The position numbers were made by a program, and so were the translations under genes. A DNA stretch of 64,000 nt from Corynebacterium appendicis CIP 107643 (GTDB taxonomy: Bacteria; Actinomycetota; Actinomycetes; Mycobacteriales; Mycobacteriaceae): positions 992,001 to 1,056,000 of the forward strand of contig NZ_CP046976.1 in assembly GCF_030408415.1 (NCBI RefSeq). Direction: 5' to 3'. Shown here in pieces: positions 52,642 to 62,204 of this stretch (position 1 is the first letter of the stretch; each line of letters opens with the position of its first letter). The notes beneath the pieces were generated by a model that saw nothing but the letters and a program-made list of their open reading frames with translations, had not been told where the DNA came from and searched no databases.

Positions 52642-54255
52642 GTGGGCACACGTTTTTCTTCCGGCGGCGTCGCTTTGGCGCGGCTGGGCATCTGGCTGCT
52701 GGCGGCAGCGATCTTCATCGCGCCGCTGGCAATGGTCATCTCACTCGCGCTCGGTGGCAACCAGTTCCCAGTCTTGGTGGAGCGGGGCCTTGCCGCGGCG
52801 ACGTGGAATTCGGTGTACACGACACTAGCGTCGTCGATAAGCGCCGTGGTCGTTGGAACCGCTGTCGCGATCCTGCTGGAACGAACCGATATTGCGGGCG
52901 CGGGCACGCTGCGGCTGTTTCTGCTTTCGCCGCTGCTCGTGCCGCCGTTCGTTGGCGCGATCTCGTGGCTGCAGCTCTTCGGGCGCAACCAGGGCCTCAA
53001 CGCGGTCTTCGGACGCCCACTGTGGGACATGTACGGCGCGGACGGCGTCATTTTCCTGATGATGCTGCACTCGTACCCGCTGGTGTACGTGATCGTGGCG
53101 GCGGCGCTGCGGTCGATTCCCTCCGACTTGGAGCTCGCCGCCCGCGTCGGCGGGGCGGGCACCTGGACGGTCCTGCGCACGGTGACGATTCCTCTGCTGG
53201 GCCCGGCGCTGCTGAGCTCGTTCACGTTGACGGCGGTTGCGAACCTGGCGGATTTCGGCATTCCGTCGATTCTCGGTTCGCCCGTGCGCTTCGAGACGCT
53301 GGCCACGATGGTCTACCGCTTCATGGAATCCGGGACGGTGAGCAATCCGCTGCAGGTCGTCTCCACGGTGGGCGCTGTGCTCATGCTGTTGGGAATCGGC
53401 GCGGTCGTGGCGGATTACCTGGTCTCCCGCCGCGGCTCGTCGACGGTGAGCGGCGGCGGGTCGATGAAGCTCTCGCTCGGCGGCGCTAAATGGCCTGTGA
53501 CGGTGGCGACGTGGGTCATAGCGCTGGCGATCACGCTGGGTCCGGTGCTGGGGCTTGCGCGCCGCGCGTTCCTTCCCGCCCCGGGCGTGCCGCTGACGTG
53601 GGAGACGATCTCCCTCGACAATTTCGCGCGGACGCTGTCGAATCCGCGTGTGCAGGAAGGCTTCATCAACTCGGTGACCCTCGCGGCCGGCGCGGCGGTT
53701 CTGTGCGGCCTCTTCGGTTGGGCGATCGGGCTGCTGGTCACCCGCACGCAGGCCCGCTCGAATACGGTTTTGAGTTTGCTCACCCTGCTGCCGTCGGCGC
53801 TTCCCGGCCTGATCATCGGCGTCGGCTGGGTGATCGTCTCGCGCTACACGGACATGTACAACACCCGCTGGGTGATTCTGTTCGCCTATGTTTGCGCCTT
53901 CACATCGATGGTGCTGCAGGCGGTGCGCGCGCCGCTGCGGAAGATTCCCGTGGCGGTGGAAGAAGCCGCGCAGATCTCCGGCGCCGGCCGTCTGCGCGCC
54001 CTGTGGGACACGAGCGGCCGCATGGCGCTGCCCGCCGTGGCCTCGGGAGCAGTGCTCGTGGCTGTGACAGCCGTGCGGGAGTTGACCATTTCAATTCTGC
54101 TCGTGGCCCCTGGCACCACGACTATCGGCGTGCAGCTGTTCAATTTGCAGCAGTCCGGTAACTACAACCAAGCCTCCGCACTGGCACTCATGTTCGTGGT
54201 GATCGGTATCGCCGCGCTTGCCCTGACCGTGCGCAACCCCGCGAAGGAGTCCTGA
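52642..54255 (+). CDS. ABC transporter permease, fused two-unit (FbpB-like)
   Basis: 537 residues with about twelve membrane helices. Two permease units are in one chain, each with an EAA-type loop (LELAARVGGAGTWTVLRTVTIPLL near 165-190; VEEAAQISGAGRLRALWDTSGRMALP near 440-465). This layout is typical of FbpB/SfuB iron importers and phosphonate relatives. GTG start, 73 nt after the binding-protein gene. Stop overlaps the ATPase start (TGATG). Confidence 0.88.
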   Translation: MGTRFSSGGVALARLGIWLLAAAIFIAPLAMVISLALGGNQFPVLVERGLAAATWNSVYTTLASSISAVVVGTAVAILLERTDIAGAGTLRLFLLSPLLVPPFVGAISWLQLFGRNQGLNAVFGRPLWDMYGADGVIFLMMLHSYPLVYVIVAAALRSIPSDLELAARVGGAGTWTVLRTVTIPLLGPALLSSFTLTAVANLADFGIPSILGSPVRFETLATMVYRFMESGTVSNPLQVVSTVGAVLMLLGIGAVVADYLVSRRGSSTVSGGGSMKLSLGGAKWPVTVATWVIALAITLGPVLGLARRAFLPAPGVPLTWETISLDNFARTLSNPRVQEGFINSVTLAAGAAVLCGLFGWAIGLLVTRTQARSNTVLSLLTLLPSALPGLIIGVGWVIVSRYTDMYNTRWVILFAYVCAFTSMVLQAVRAPLRKIPVAVEEAAQISGAGRLRALWDTSGRMALPAVASGAVLVAVTAVRELTISILLVAPGTTTIGVQLFNLQQSGNYNQASALALMFVVIGIAALALTVRNPAKES

Positions 54256-55307
54256 TGAGCGACATCGACATCGACAACCTGGGCGTGACGTTCCCCGACG
54301 GGACAGCAGGACTTAGCGGCATCACCTTGCGTATTCCCAGCGGGGAATTCGTGGCGCTCGTCGGGCCATCGGGATCGGGCAAGACGACGTTGCTGCGCAC
54401 CATCGCCGGATTCATTGAACCGTCGGAAGGTGCCATCGCGCTCGGCGGGGAGGATGTGTCGGACACACCGCCGGAGAAGCGCCAAATGGGCATGGTTTTT
54501 CAGCAGCATGCCGTGTGGCCCCACATGAGCGTCGCGGACAACGTCGCCTACCCGCTCCGCCGTTCCGGAGTGAAAGGCTCGGATGTGAAAAGCAGAGTGG
54601 AGGAGACCCTGGCTACCGTCGGGCTGGAGGGCTACGCCGACAGGAAACCAGGGACCTTGTCCGGCGGCCAACGCCAACGCGTCGCTTTGGCCCGCGCCAT
54701 CGTCGCACATCCGCGAGTGCTGCTTCTCGACGAAGCCTTGTCCGCCCTCGATGAGCCTCTGCGCGATTCGCTGCGCCGTGAAATTGTCTCCCTGACCCGC
54801 CAGCATGACCTCACCACGGTTCATGTCACGCACGACCGCAAGGAAGCGGTTGCCGTTGCGGATCGCATCGCCGTGCTTCACGGTGGCCAGCTCGAGCAAT
54901 TTGACACACCGCACGCTGTGGTCACACGCCCAGCGACAGCGTGGGCCGCGTCCTTCATCGCGGACGCCACGCTTCTCGACGGCACCGTGCGCGGCTCCGA
55001 AATCGTCGTCAACAACCCCTCGCTGCGTTGGCCGCGTTCCGAGGTCAACGAGGGCGGCAGCGACGGCCTGTCTGACGGGGCACGAGTGACGGTGGCGGTG
55101 CTGCCCGATGCAGTCCAGGTGGGTCCGGCGTTTTCTGCGGGTGTGCAAGCGACGGTCACGTCCGTGCTGTTCGAGGTGACCAGCTACTCGGTGAACCTTG
55201 AATCCAACGGTGTCGAGTTCCGCGCTCGCATGGCGGCGGACCCGAAGCCCGCGGTGGGGGACACCGTCCGCCTGAGCGTGAACGCGCCGCTCATCTATCC
55301 CGCATAA
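54255..55307 (+). CDS. ABC transporter ATP-binding protein (FbpC-like)
   Basis: 350 residues. Walker A GPSGSGKTT (about 37-45), Q-loop VFQQHAVWPHM, signature LSGGQRQR (about 136), Walker B LLLDEALSALDEP, H-loop VTHDR. The last about 110 residues form a TOBE-like domain. Energises import by the permease and lipoprotein encoded upstream. Ends 77 nt before tRNA-Glu copy 2. Confidence 0.92.
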   Translation: MSDIDIDNLGVTFPDGTAGLSGITLRIPSGEFVALVGPSGSGKTTLLRTIAGFIEPSEGAIALGGEDVSDTPPEKRQMGMVFQQHAVWPHMSVADNVAYPLRRSGVKGSDVKSRVEETLATVGLEGYADRKPGTLSGGQRQRVALARAIVAHPRVLLLDEALSALDEPLRDSLRREIVSLTRQHDLTTVHVTHDRKEAVAVADRIAVLHGGQLEQFDTPHAVVTRPATAWAASFIADATLLDGTVRGSEIVVNNPSLRWPRSEVNEGGSDGLSDGARVTVAVLPDAVQVGPAFSAGVQATVTSVLFEVTSYSVNLESNGVEFRARMAADPKPAVGDTVRLSVNAPLIYPA

Positions 55308-55327
55308 GGTGGCGGCAACCAGTCGAT

Positions 55328-55356
55328 TTGGTTCTTGGCGCAGGGTCATTTACTGT
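55328..55356 (+). promoter_or_regulatory. Promoter of tRNA-Glu copy 2
   Basis: TTGGTT (55328-55333) and TACTGT (55351-55356) with a 17-bp spacer, 27 nt before the tRNA. Confidence 0.55.
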
Positions 55357-55383
55357 TAGCGAGTCGCATTCAAAAGCGAACGC

Positions 55384-55456
55384 GCCCCGTTCGTCTAGCG
55401 GCCTAGGACGTCGCCCTCTCACGGCGGTAACACGGGTTCAAATCCCGTACGGGGTA
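55384..55456 (+). tRNA. tRNA-Glu (CTC anticodon), copy 2
   Basis: 73 nt, same cloverleaf and anticodon as copy 1, differing only by AGCGG versus AGTGG in the D-loop. CCA not encoded. It lies at the border between intact genes and the decayed region. Confidence 0.96.
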
Positions 55457-55463
55457 CAAGGCG

Positions 55464-55499
55464 AAGCGGCCGGTGGAAAACATTCACCGGCCGCTTTTT
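55464..55499 (+). terminator. Terminator after tRNA-Glu copy 2
   Basis: AAGCGGCCGGTG (55464-55475) pairs perfectly with CACCGGCCGCTT (55485-55496), followed by a T-run. Confidence 0.9.
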
Positions 55500-55515
55500 C
55501 GCGCGTGGGCCAATT

Positions 55516-55584
55516 GCTCGTTAGTTGAGTGGGGCACGTCGTCCGGCGCCCACCTTCTCGACTAACACGCATTCACTAACGAGC
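55516..55584. repeat. 10-bp perfect inverted repeat beside tRNA-Glu
   Basis: GCTCGTTAGT (55516-55525) and ACTAACGAGC (55575-55584) are exact inverted copies 49 bp apart, in non-coding DNA just after the tRNA terminator. Nothing else is recognised between 55500 and the cydC remnant. Confidence 0.5.
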
Positions 55585-55622
55585 ATCTGCGACGGCAGCA
55601 CGGTCACCGTATTCCCTGCACA

Positions 55623-56260
55623 TCACCCCTCGTCGTGCGCCCCCACGCCCACGGTGCGCCAGGGCTCCGGGCCGGGCAGCGGCCCGCGCAGGAGCGTGTC
55701 CAGCAGCGAGTCGGCGGCGTCGGGGGAGAGGTGGGCGCGCGGGCGAGCAGCAGGCGTCGCCGCTGGCCCGAAGACAGCGAGTCCGCGCCGTTGGCCAGCG
55801 GAAAGTCCAGCGGGAAGTCGAAGCCGACGGCGGCGAGGACGGCGGTTGCGGTGGCCTCGCCAAGCGAGGGCGCGGCGACGCGCAGGTTGTCGCGCGCCGT
55901 GGTGGCGAAGACCCACGCGTCCTCAGCGAAAAGGCGGGTGCTGGAGGACGCTAGGGCCTGGACGGAGGCGGGGGCGCGCAGCCCCCGGGCCTCCACGGCC
56001 CGCCCGTGCCCGCCGCGACGGGTGGCGGCGCAGGCGCGCGGCAGATTCGGCGGCGTCGCGGGCGTGGACCGCAGCATCCGGCAGCGCGGCGTGCGACTCG
56101 AAGGCGGCGAGGGGGAGCATCACCAGCATGCCCAGCCAGACCGGGGAACCGGGGTAGGCGGTGACGCCAATCAGCGCAATCGCCAGCGTGGCCGCTCCCG
56201 TCGCCCACGCCTGGACGGCGTCGGCAGTCGCGAGGGGCCGTTGCGCGTCGACGACTCGCA
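55623..56260 (-). pseudogene. cydC remnant (ABC exporter for cytochrome bd assembly)
   Basis: Minus-strand fragments in at least two frames. One frame reads ADAVQAWATGAATLAIALIG and PLAAFESHAALPDAA, typical of the CydC membrane domain; another reads FAEDAWVFATTARDNLRVAA and LSSGQRRRLLLARA, the CydC ATPase signature. Walker A and Walker B regions are missing and a further frame change precedes the end (WRTVGVGAHDEG). It is a decayed thiol/glutathione exporter subunit gene joined directly to a cydA fragment. Confidence 0.75.
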
Positions 56261-56449
56261 GTTGTTCAGAGTGGAAGTCGTCAGGATGGAAAAAGCCGGG
56301 TCGGTCTCGGTGCGGCACAGCGCCTCGGCGGAGGCCATCTTCGTCGGCTGCTGGAGGAACATGAGCTTGGCCAGAAAGTCGCCGGTGAGAAACACACCGG
56401 CGGTGGCAACGAGGATGACCCACGCCCCGAAGCGCGTGCACGTGCGCTA
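56250..56449 (-). pseudogene. cydA remnant (cytochrome bd oxidase subunit I)
   Basis: About 65 codons on the minus strand reading FGAWVILVATAGVFLTGDFL and LMFLQQPTKMASAEALCRTE, then DPAFSILTTSTLNNCES. This matches the internal CydA segment with the AKLMF-QQP-KMA motif. No start, no haem-ligand N-terminus and no C-terminus remain. It is fused to cydC; cydB and cydD, expected between them, are absent, so a deletion removed several kilobases. Confidence 0.75.
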
Positions 56450-56469
56450 GATGCCACCACCGCCCGGCC

Positions 56470-57012
56470 ACGCTCAAGGAGGGGCCGGCCCCGGCATGGG
56501 ACCTATGGCGCAAGATCGCGGCGAAGGACGAGTCCTTCGGCCACCCGGATGTCTTCGGCTCGCACATCCCCGAGACGAAGTGGGAGTCCTGCACCGTGAC
56601 GACGCTGGACGAGCGCATCCCCCGCTACATCGAGAAGATCGCCAAGCGCGACCCTTTCTCCGGGCGCGAAGAACTTCGCCTTCATCGGCCAGTTCGCCGA
56701 GTCGGCGCAGCGCGACTGCATCTTCACCACCGAGTACTCCGTGCGGACCCCGATGGAGGCCGTCTACACGCTCATGGACATCGAGCGCGGCGTGCCTGAG
56801 GTGTTCAACTCCACCTTCGACGTGCGCACGCTTCTCGACGCCACCGTTCAGCTCCGCGACGGCAAGCCCCTCGCCACCACCGTTCAGCTCCGCGACGGCA
56901 AGCCCCTCGCCACCTCGCCGGACCACCGGGCCGGTCACTTCAAGCGCAAACACTTCTTCGACAAGCTCGAGGACTGCGAGATCGGCGAACTGCTGCACGA
57001 GTACGGCCTGAT
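56470..57012 (+). pseudogene. Oleate hydratase (myosin-cross-reactive antigen) remnant
   Basis: Two pieces in different frames. Piece one (about 56475-56670) reads WDLWRKIAAKDESFGHPDVF and IPETKWES, then [20 protein letters not shown]. Piece two (about 56672-57012) reads [20 protein letters not shown] and [20 protein letters not shown], then [18 protein letters not shown]. Both match oleate hydratase, but the N-terminal FAD domain and a central block of well over 100 residues are gone at the 56672 junction. A 36-bp tandem duplication lies at 56843-56914. Not functional. Confidence 0.78.
56843..56914 (+). repeat. 36-bp perfect tandem duplication
   Basis: Two identical 36-bp units (56843-56878 and 56879-56914), each encoding [12 protein letters not shown] in the oleate hydratase remnant. 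Perfect identity points to a recent event. Confidence 0.92.
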
Positions 57013-57338
57013 CCAGGCCGCGAAGGGGGACGTCGACAAGCTCCGCTCCCTCGAGTTTTCGAGAGGAGGGGACAAGGTCGGCTTCGTGGCGCTCACGGGC
57101 GGGGCCGAGCCGTGGTGCGAGGTGCGCGCGTTCACCACCGACCGCGAGGACCCGGTCACCGGATGCCTCAACGGCGCCCTCGCCCAGTGGCTGCGCGCCC
57201 GCTCGCTGGCGCCGGAGAGCTACGTGGCGGACCAGGGGCGGCACGTCGGGCGCGCGGGGCGCGTCGAGATCACCGACGACGGCCGCGGCATCTGGGTGGG
57301 CGGTCACCGCCCGCGTGCGCGGCACCATCGACCTGTAG
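57013..57338 (+). pseudogene. PhzF-family isomerase remnant (C-terminal part)
   Basis: Continues in frame from the oleate hydratase piece but reads as the C-terminal half of a PhzF/DapF-like protein: [40 protein letters not shown] and [20 protein letters not shown] one-base frameshift near 57300 is needed to reach the natural end ([12 protein letters not shown], stop at 57336-57338). The N-terminal half is missing. The fusion arose by deletion between two genes. Confidence 0.72.
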
Positions 57339-57344
57339 GCGCGG

Positions 57345-59534
57345 CTAGGTCATCATCACCTTGGTCTGCGCAACCGCCTCGTCCATGCGGCTGATCGCGT
57401 GGTGCAGCCGGTGGCGCAGCCAGAGGCCGAGGAAGAGGAAGGGCAGCGCGAAGAGGACGAGGATGCCGAGGGCTCGCCAGAAGTCCCAGCCGTAGGTGCC
57501 GAAGACCGCGGCGCGCATAGCGCGGATCGAGTAGGTCGCGGGCAGCCAGGGGCTGGTCGCCTGCGCCCAGCCCGGCAGCAGCTGCAGCGGGTAGGCGCCG
57601 CCCGCCGCCGAGACCTGGAGCACCAGGATGAGCACGCCCACGGCCTTGCCGGCGTTGCTCAGGGAGAGCACCAGCGTGTAGCAGATCAGGTGGAAGACCA
57701 GGCTCGAGACCCACCCCGCCACGAAGAGGAGGAAGGGGTGCGCGGGCTCGATGCCCACGTAGACGATGAGCCCTGCCATGAGGAGCGTGGATTGGGCCAG
57801 GCCGGTGGTCACGAACGTCAGGTAGCGGCCGAAGTACTTCTGGCCCGCGGTGACGCGGCCGGGATCGACCACGTTCTGTTCGATGGAGCGGTCGTCCGTG
57901 CGCACGGCCACCGACGTCAACAGGGCGCCTACCCACAGGGCGAGCACCGTGTAGAGCGGGGCCATGCCGGCGCCGAAGCTGACGCGGGGGAAGACCTCCT
58001 TGCGCTCCACCTTGACTGGGTCGACGAGGGCGCCGGCGAGCTCCTCCGGGTGGCTGGAGACGAGGTCGGCCAGCTTCGTCAGGTCCCCGCTCGAGCGCGC
58101 CTGCGCGATCGACTGCTGCGCCTCCTGCATCCTCGCCGCGTTGGCGCGCAGAGATTCCGCCGTGTCGCGCAGGTCCGCACCGGAGGCTGCGAGGGTATCG
58201 CGCAGCGAGCCGGGCCGGTTGGCCAGGGCAGAGGAGACGCCGTCCATGTCCGAGCGGGCCTCGTCGACGTTCGCCCGGACGTTGTCCAGCGAGCCCGACA
58301 GCGCCTCGAGGCGCGGGCGGATCCCGGTTTCGTAGGAATTCTTGGCCGAGTCCATCGCCTCGCGGGCCCGGGCGATCGAGTCCTTGATCTCCTGCCGGTC
58401 CGCGTTCTTCCCGTCCCGGCTGCCCTGCTCGGCGGTGAGGCGCGCGGCGGTGTCGTTGAGTCGGTCGCGCACGGCCGTCTGGCGGGCGATGGCGTCGTTG
58501 AGGTCGCCGACCACCGCGCGCACCCCCGGCTGGGCGTCGGGGGGAAGCGCCGGGGCGACTTCGCCGTTGATGGTGTCGCGCAGGGCCGTGTACTGCTTCA
58601 CCTGGACATCGATGCGCGCGGCGATGTCCGTCAGGCTCGCGGCGGTGGCCTGGGAGGTGGCGGAAGAGTCCGCCATCAGCTGGTCGACGCGGTCGCTTAC
58701 GGCGGCAAAGCTTTCCGACGTCGCCCCCAGCGCCGCCGCAAGCGCCGCGCCGTCTCCGCCGAGGCCCGCCCCGGTGGCCCCGAGGTCGACGGGGCGGACC
58801 TGCCCGAGGGAGTCGCCCAGCGCCCCGGAGATCCGCTCGGCGCTGTCGAGGAGCGGCACGCTCGACTCGGTGAGCGAGGCGAGCGCGTCCACGGTGCTGG
58901 CGCTGGATAGCAGCTGGTCGCGGGCGCTGGCGGTGCGCGTCTCGATGGAGTCGAGTGCCTGCTTGGTCTCCGCCTCGTTGAAGAAGTCCGAGGTCGTCTC
59001 GATCAACCCGAAGGACACCTCGGCGAGGGCTCTAGTGAACGACGCGCTGATCTGGGCGCTGACGCCCTGCGTGCCGCTGGAGATGAGCAGCGGGGAGATG
59101 GGGTTCTTCTTCTCGTTGACGTAGAGGTCGATGCGGCTGGGTTCGGCGTTTCCGGCGTAGAAGGTGAACATGTCGTCGCTCAGCGTGGGCGGCAGGACGA
59201 TGGCGGCGTAATACTCGCCAGACTTCGCGCCCTCGATGGCGTCGTCGGCGTCGGTGATGACCCAGTCCATCGAGTCGTCGCGGTAGAGCTGGGAGAGCAC
59301 CATGTCGCCGACGTTGACGGCCAGCGGGGTGAGGTCGCTCGTGTGGCCGCGGTCGGTGTTGGCCACCGCCACCTCGAGGCGCTCCGTGTTGGCGAAGGGG
59401 TTCCACGTGGCCAGCACGTTGAACCAGGCGAAGAGGCAGGGGATGGCGATGAGGCCGACCATGACGATGCCCGCCATGACGTTGGTGTAGAGCCGGCGCA
59501 GGTCGTTGTAGGCGATGGAGAAGACGGTTCTCAC
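57345..59534 (-). CDS. YhgE/Pip-family membrane protein 1
   Basis: 729 residues. One N-terminal helix (about 18-40) and a YhgE N-terminal domain ([30 protein letters not shown]), then a long extracytoplasmic coiled-coil region (about 190-500, rich in Ala, Asp, Arg, Ser), then five to six C-terminal helices of ABC-2 type. The family includes YueB (phage SPP1 receptor, type VII secretion-linked) and the lactococcal phage receptor Pip. GTG start overlaps the stop of the upstream paralogue (GTGA), so the two are made together. Confidence 0.85.
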   Translation of the reverse strand: MRTVFSIAYNDLRRLYTNVMAGIVMVGLIAIPCLFAWFNVLATWNPFANTERLEVAVANTDRGHTSDLTPLAVNVGDMVLSQLYRDDSMDWVITDADDAIEGAKSGEYYAAIVLPPTLSDDMFTFYAGNAEPSRIDLYVNEKKNPISPLLISSGTQGVSAQISASFTRALAEVSFGLIETTSDFFNEAETKQALDSIETRTASARDQLLSSASTVDALASLTESSVPLLDSAERISGALGDSLGQVRPVDLGATGAGLGGDGAALAAALGATSESFAAVSDRVDQLMADSSATSQATAASLTDIAARIDVQVKQYTALRDTINGEVAPALPPDAQPGVRAVVGDLNDAIARQTAVRDRLNDTAARLTAEQGSRDGKNADRQEIKDSIARAREAMDSAKNSYETGIRPRLEALSGSLDNVRANVDEARSDMDGVSSALANRPGSLRDTLAASGADLRDTAESLRANAARMQEAQQSIAQARSSGDLTKLADLVSSHPEELAGALVDPVKVERKEVFPRVSFGAGMAPLYTVLALWVGALLTSVAVRTDDRSIEQNVVDPGRVTAGQKYFGRYLTFVTTGLAQSTLLMAGLIVYVGIEPAHPFLLFVAGWVSSLVFHLICYTLVLSLSNAGKAVGVLILVLQVSAAGGAYPLQLLPGWAQATSPWLPATYSIRAMRAAVFGTYGWDFWRALGILVLFALPFLFLGLWLRHRLHHAISRMDEAVAQTKVMMT

Positions 59535-62122
59535 TTGGTGTCCTCGCTTTCGGCATCCGCGGGCCCGATGGTCACGCTGGTGCCGGCGGAGTCGTGGCGG
59601 TGGATCACGGCGTCGCGCAGCTCGGCCTCGCCGAGGCGCGAGACCTGTTCGGCGTCGACGAGGCTCTGCGTGAAGTACTCCACCGCGCCGAGGTAGAGGA
59701 TGACCAGCAGCGACCAGGCGACGACGATGGCCAGCATGATCGTCTTGTCGGTGGGCAGGAGCATGGTGAGCAGGGTGATGATGGCGATGCCGACAACGCC
59801 CGCGCCGATCCCGCCGAAGATGAGGGTGCGGTAGTTCTCCCGCAGCATCCGCGCCCGCTTCTCGACGCCCCCGCGGAACTCATCCCGGTCCGACAGGGCG
59901 GCCATGATGTCGGACGCGCGGTAGGGCGAGCCCATGACCTCCACCTTCTCGTTGGTGATCAGGTTCGTGCGCGCGAGCTGGCGGTTGAACAGGAGGTTGG
60001 CGTGCGAGGAGGTGAGTCGGAACAGCCACCCCAGGGCGAAGGCCGCGGCGGACATGGCGAGAAGCGTCGCCAAAAAGCGGAGGTAGTGATGGCCGTAGAA
60101 CCCGGCGATGGTCTCGCGCATCGCGTCGATGCCGTAGCGGAAGGGGAGGAAGGGGTAGATGCGGCGGAAGAAGTCGGGCATGAGCTCGATGGGGTAGAGG
60201 CCCGACGCGCCCGGGATCTGGATGACGACGAGGAAGACGGCGATGCCGCGGCCAATGTGGCCGAGCGCGGAGACGATGGAGTAGATGATCCCCGTGTAGG
60301 CGACCCCGATGGCGATTGCGGTGGCGAGAAAGGCCGTGACGGACTGCATCTGCACCCCGAAGGCCACGTTGCCGAGCGTGACCACGACGGCCTGGAGCAC
60401 CGAGAGCGTGGCGAAGAGGAGGAAGCGGCCGAGGTAGGCCTGGCTGACGGTGAGGCGGCGGAAGCCCTCGGTGTCGACCTCGACGCGGAAGATGATCGTC
60501 AGCACGAACGCGCCGATCCACAGGGCCAGGTTGGTGAAGAAGGAGGCCATGGAGCTGCCGTAGTTCTCGGTGGGGAAGACGGCCTGCTGCTCGACGGTCA
60601 CGGGTGAGGAGATGTACTCGCCGATCTTCGCCGAGTTGAGGTTCGTCACCGTGTTGAGGGTCTCCGAGTCGGAGGTGGCCAGGAGAGCGTTGATGTCGGC
60701 CTGGGCGGAGCGAACGCCGTCGGCAAGCGTGCCGAGATTGCCCGAGACCTCGTCGAGGATGCCGAGGCTGGCCGCAAGCTGGTTGTCCACCCCGGCGAGG
60801 AGGGAGGTTGTCTCCTCACGCAGGGCACGCTGGCTGCTCAGCGCGCCGCGCACGGAGGCAACGCTGCCGGAGGCCTGGGCGAGCGAGGCGTTGATCGCGG
60901 GCACGGACTCGCCGAGCTGCGTGCTTGCGGCGCGCGCCGCAGCGTTGGAGTCGGCGGTCGCGGCCTCGAGGGAGTCGCCGAGCTCGCCTATCGACGCCAA
61001 CGCAGCGCCCGTGCGGCGGTCCACGTTGTTCAGGCCGTCGAGGATGGTGCGGGAGGCGGCGGTGCGCTCCTCCAGCGCGCCGGCCGCGGCGTCGAGCTGA
61101 GCGCGGACCTCGGGCGACAGGGCCGCCCCGGCCGACAGGGCGCGCAGCTGCGCGGCGGCGGACTCGCCCTGCTTGACCACGCCGTCGACCTCGCCGACGG
61201 CGGAGCGCACCCGCCCCTGGGCGGTGCCGAGCTGGTCCGTCGCCCCCGCGATGGAGGCGTTGGCGGAGGCGGCGCCGAGGCTGAGCGCGTTGGTGGACTC
61301 GACGAGCGCGGTGGAGGTGTCCGCGCTGAACTCGGCGGAGGACTTCTGGAGCTCGGCGATGATCCCTTCGACCTCCTCGAGGGAGGAGTCCACGGACCCG
61401 AGGGTGTCGTCGACGGAGCCGACGAGGGTGTTCAGCTCGGCGACGACCGGGCGCGCCCCGCTGATGCTCTGGTTCATCGTGTCCACCCGCCCCTGGGCGG
61501 CGTCGAGGTCGGCGGCGACCTGGGCGAAGCTCCCGGAGGTCTTGCCGCGGGCCTCCTCGGCGCCGTCGCGGAGGGTGTAGCCCGTGCTACGCAGCTCGGT
61601 CGCCGCAGCCTCGCCGACCTTCTTCTTAAAGGCCTCGGACACGGCTGCGTCGACAGCGGAGGCGCCCGCGTCGGTGATCGAGGGGGCGACGCCGTTGCTC
61701 TTCTCGTTGACGTAGTACTCCAGCACCGGCTGCGTGTAGGTGCCGCTGACCAGGCTCAGCAGGTCCTCGCTGAATTCGGGCGGGATGAGGAACATGGCGT
61801 AGTAGTCGCCGCGCATGAGCCCGTCGCGGGCCTCGTCCTCGGGGAGGAACACCCACCCGATCTTGTCGTTGCCCTTGAGCTGCTCGGTGATCTGCTCGCC
61901 GATGTCAACCTCGCCGACGCGCTCGGCGGAGGCACCGCGGTCGTTGTTGACCACCGCAATGCGGATGTTCTGGGTGTGGGCGTAGGGGTCCCAGAAGGCG
62001 TTGATGTTGAACCACGCGTAGAGCGCGGGGGTGATAAGCACGCCGACGATGATGATGAAGGCCCGGGGAACGCGCAACAGGCGACGAATGTCCCGTTCAA
62101 GAATCTGCCCGCTTTTTCTCAC
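59531..62122 (-). CDS. YhgE/Pip-family membrane protein 2
   Basis: 863 residues with the same plan as its neighbour: N-terminal helix (FIIIVGVLITPALYAWFNI), YhgE domain (IRIAVVNNDRGASA, YYAMFLIPPEFSEDLL), Ala/Ser/Asp-rich extracytoplasmic coiled coil (about 170-530) and C-terminal helices. It is longer because of an extra cytoplasmic segment (about 735-790) and two further helices near the end. GTG start at 62122 with a TACGCT -10 6 nt upstream on the minus strand. First gene of the pair; divergent from the SbnA-like gene by 82 bp. Confidence 0.86.
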   Translation of the reverse strand: MRKSGQILERDIRRLLRVPRAFIIIVGVLITPALYAWFNINAFWDPYAHTQNIRIAVVNNDRGASAERVGEVDIGEQITEQLKGNDKIGWVFLPEDEARDGLMRGDYYAMFLIPPEFSEDLLSLVSGTYTQPVLEYYVNEKSNGVAPSITDAGASAVDAAVSEAFKKKVGEAAATELRSTGYTLRDGAEEARGKTSGSFAQVAADLDAAQGRVDTMNQSISGARPVVAELNTLVGSVDDTLGSVDSSLEEVEGIIAELQKSSAEFSADTSTALVESTNALSLGAASANASIAGATDQLGTAQGRVRSAVGEVDGVVKQGESAAAQLRALSAGAALSPEVRAQLDAAAGALEERTAASRTILDGLNNVDRRTGAALASIGELGDSLEAATADSNAAARAASTQLGESVPAINASLAQASGSVASVRGALSSQRALREETTSLLAGVDNQLAASLGILDEVSGNLGTLADGVRSAQADINALLATSDSETLNTVTNLNSAKIGEYISSPVTVEQQAVFPTENYGSSMASFFTNLALWIGAFVLTIIFRVEVDTEGFRRLTVSQAYLGRFLLFATLSVLQAVVVTLGNVAFGVQMQSVTAFLATAIAIGVAYTGIIYSIVSALGHIGRGIAVFLVVIQIPGASGLYPIELMPDFFRRIYPFLPFRYGIDAMRETIAGFYGHHYLRFLATLLAMSAAAFALGWLFRLTSSHANLLFNRQLARTNLITNEKVEVMGSPYRASDIMAALSDRDEFRGGVEKRARMLRENYRTLIFGGIGAGVVGIAIITLLTMLLPTDKTIMLAIVVAWSLLVILYLGAVEYFTQSLVDAEQVSRLGEAELRDAVIHRHDSAGTSVTIGPADAESEDTK

Positions 62123-62204
62123 GTGGCGAGCGTACCCTCAAATGGAGCGTTAGTGAAACGCTCCGCGGCGGCCCCGCTGGCCCGGAACGCATAAGCTGGC
62201 GTTC

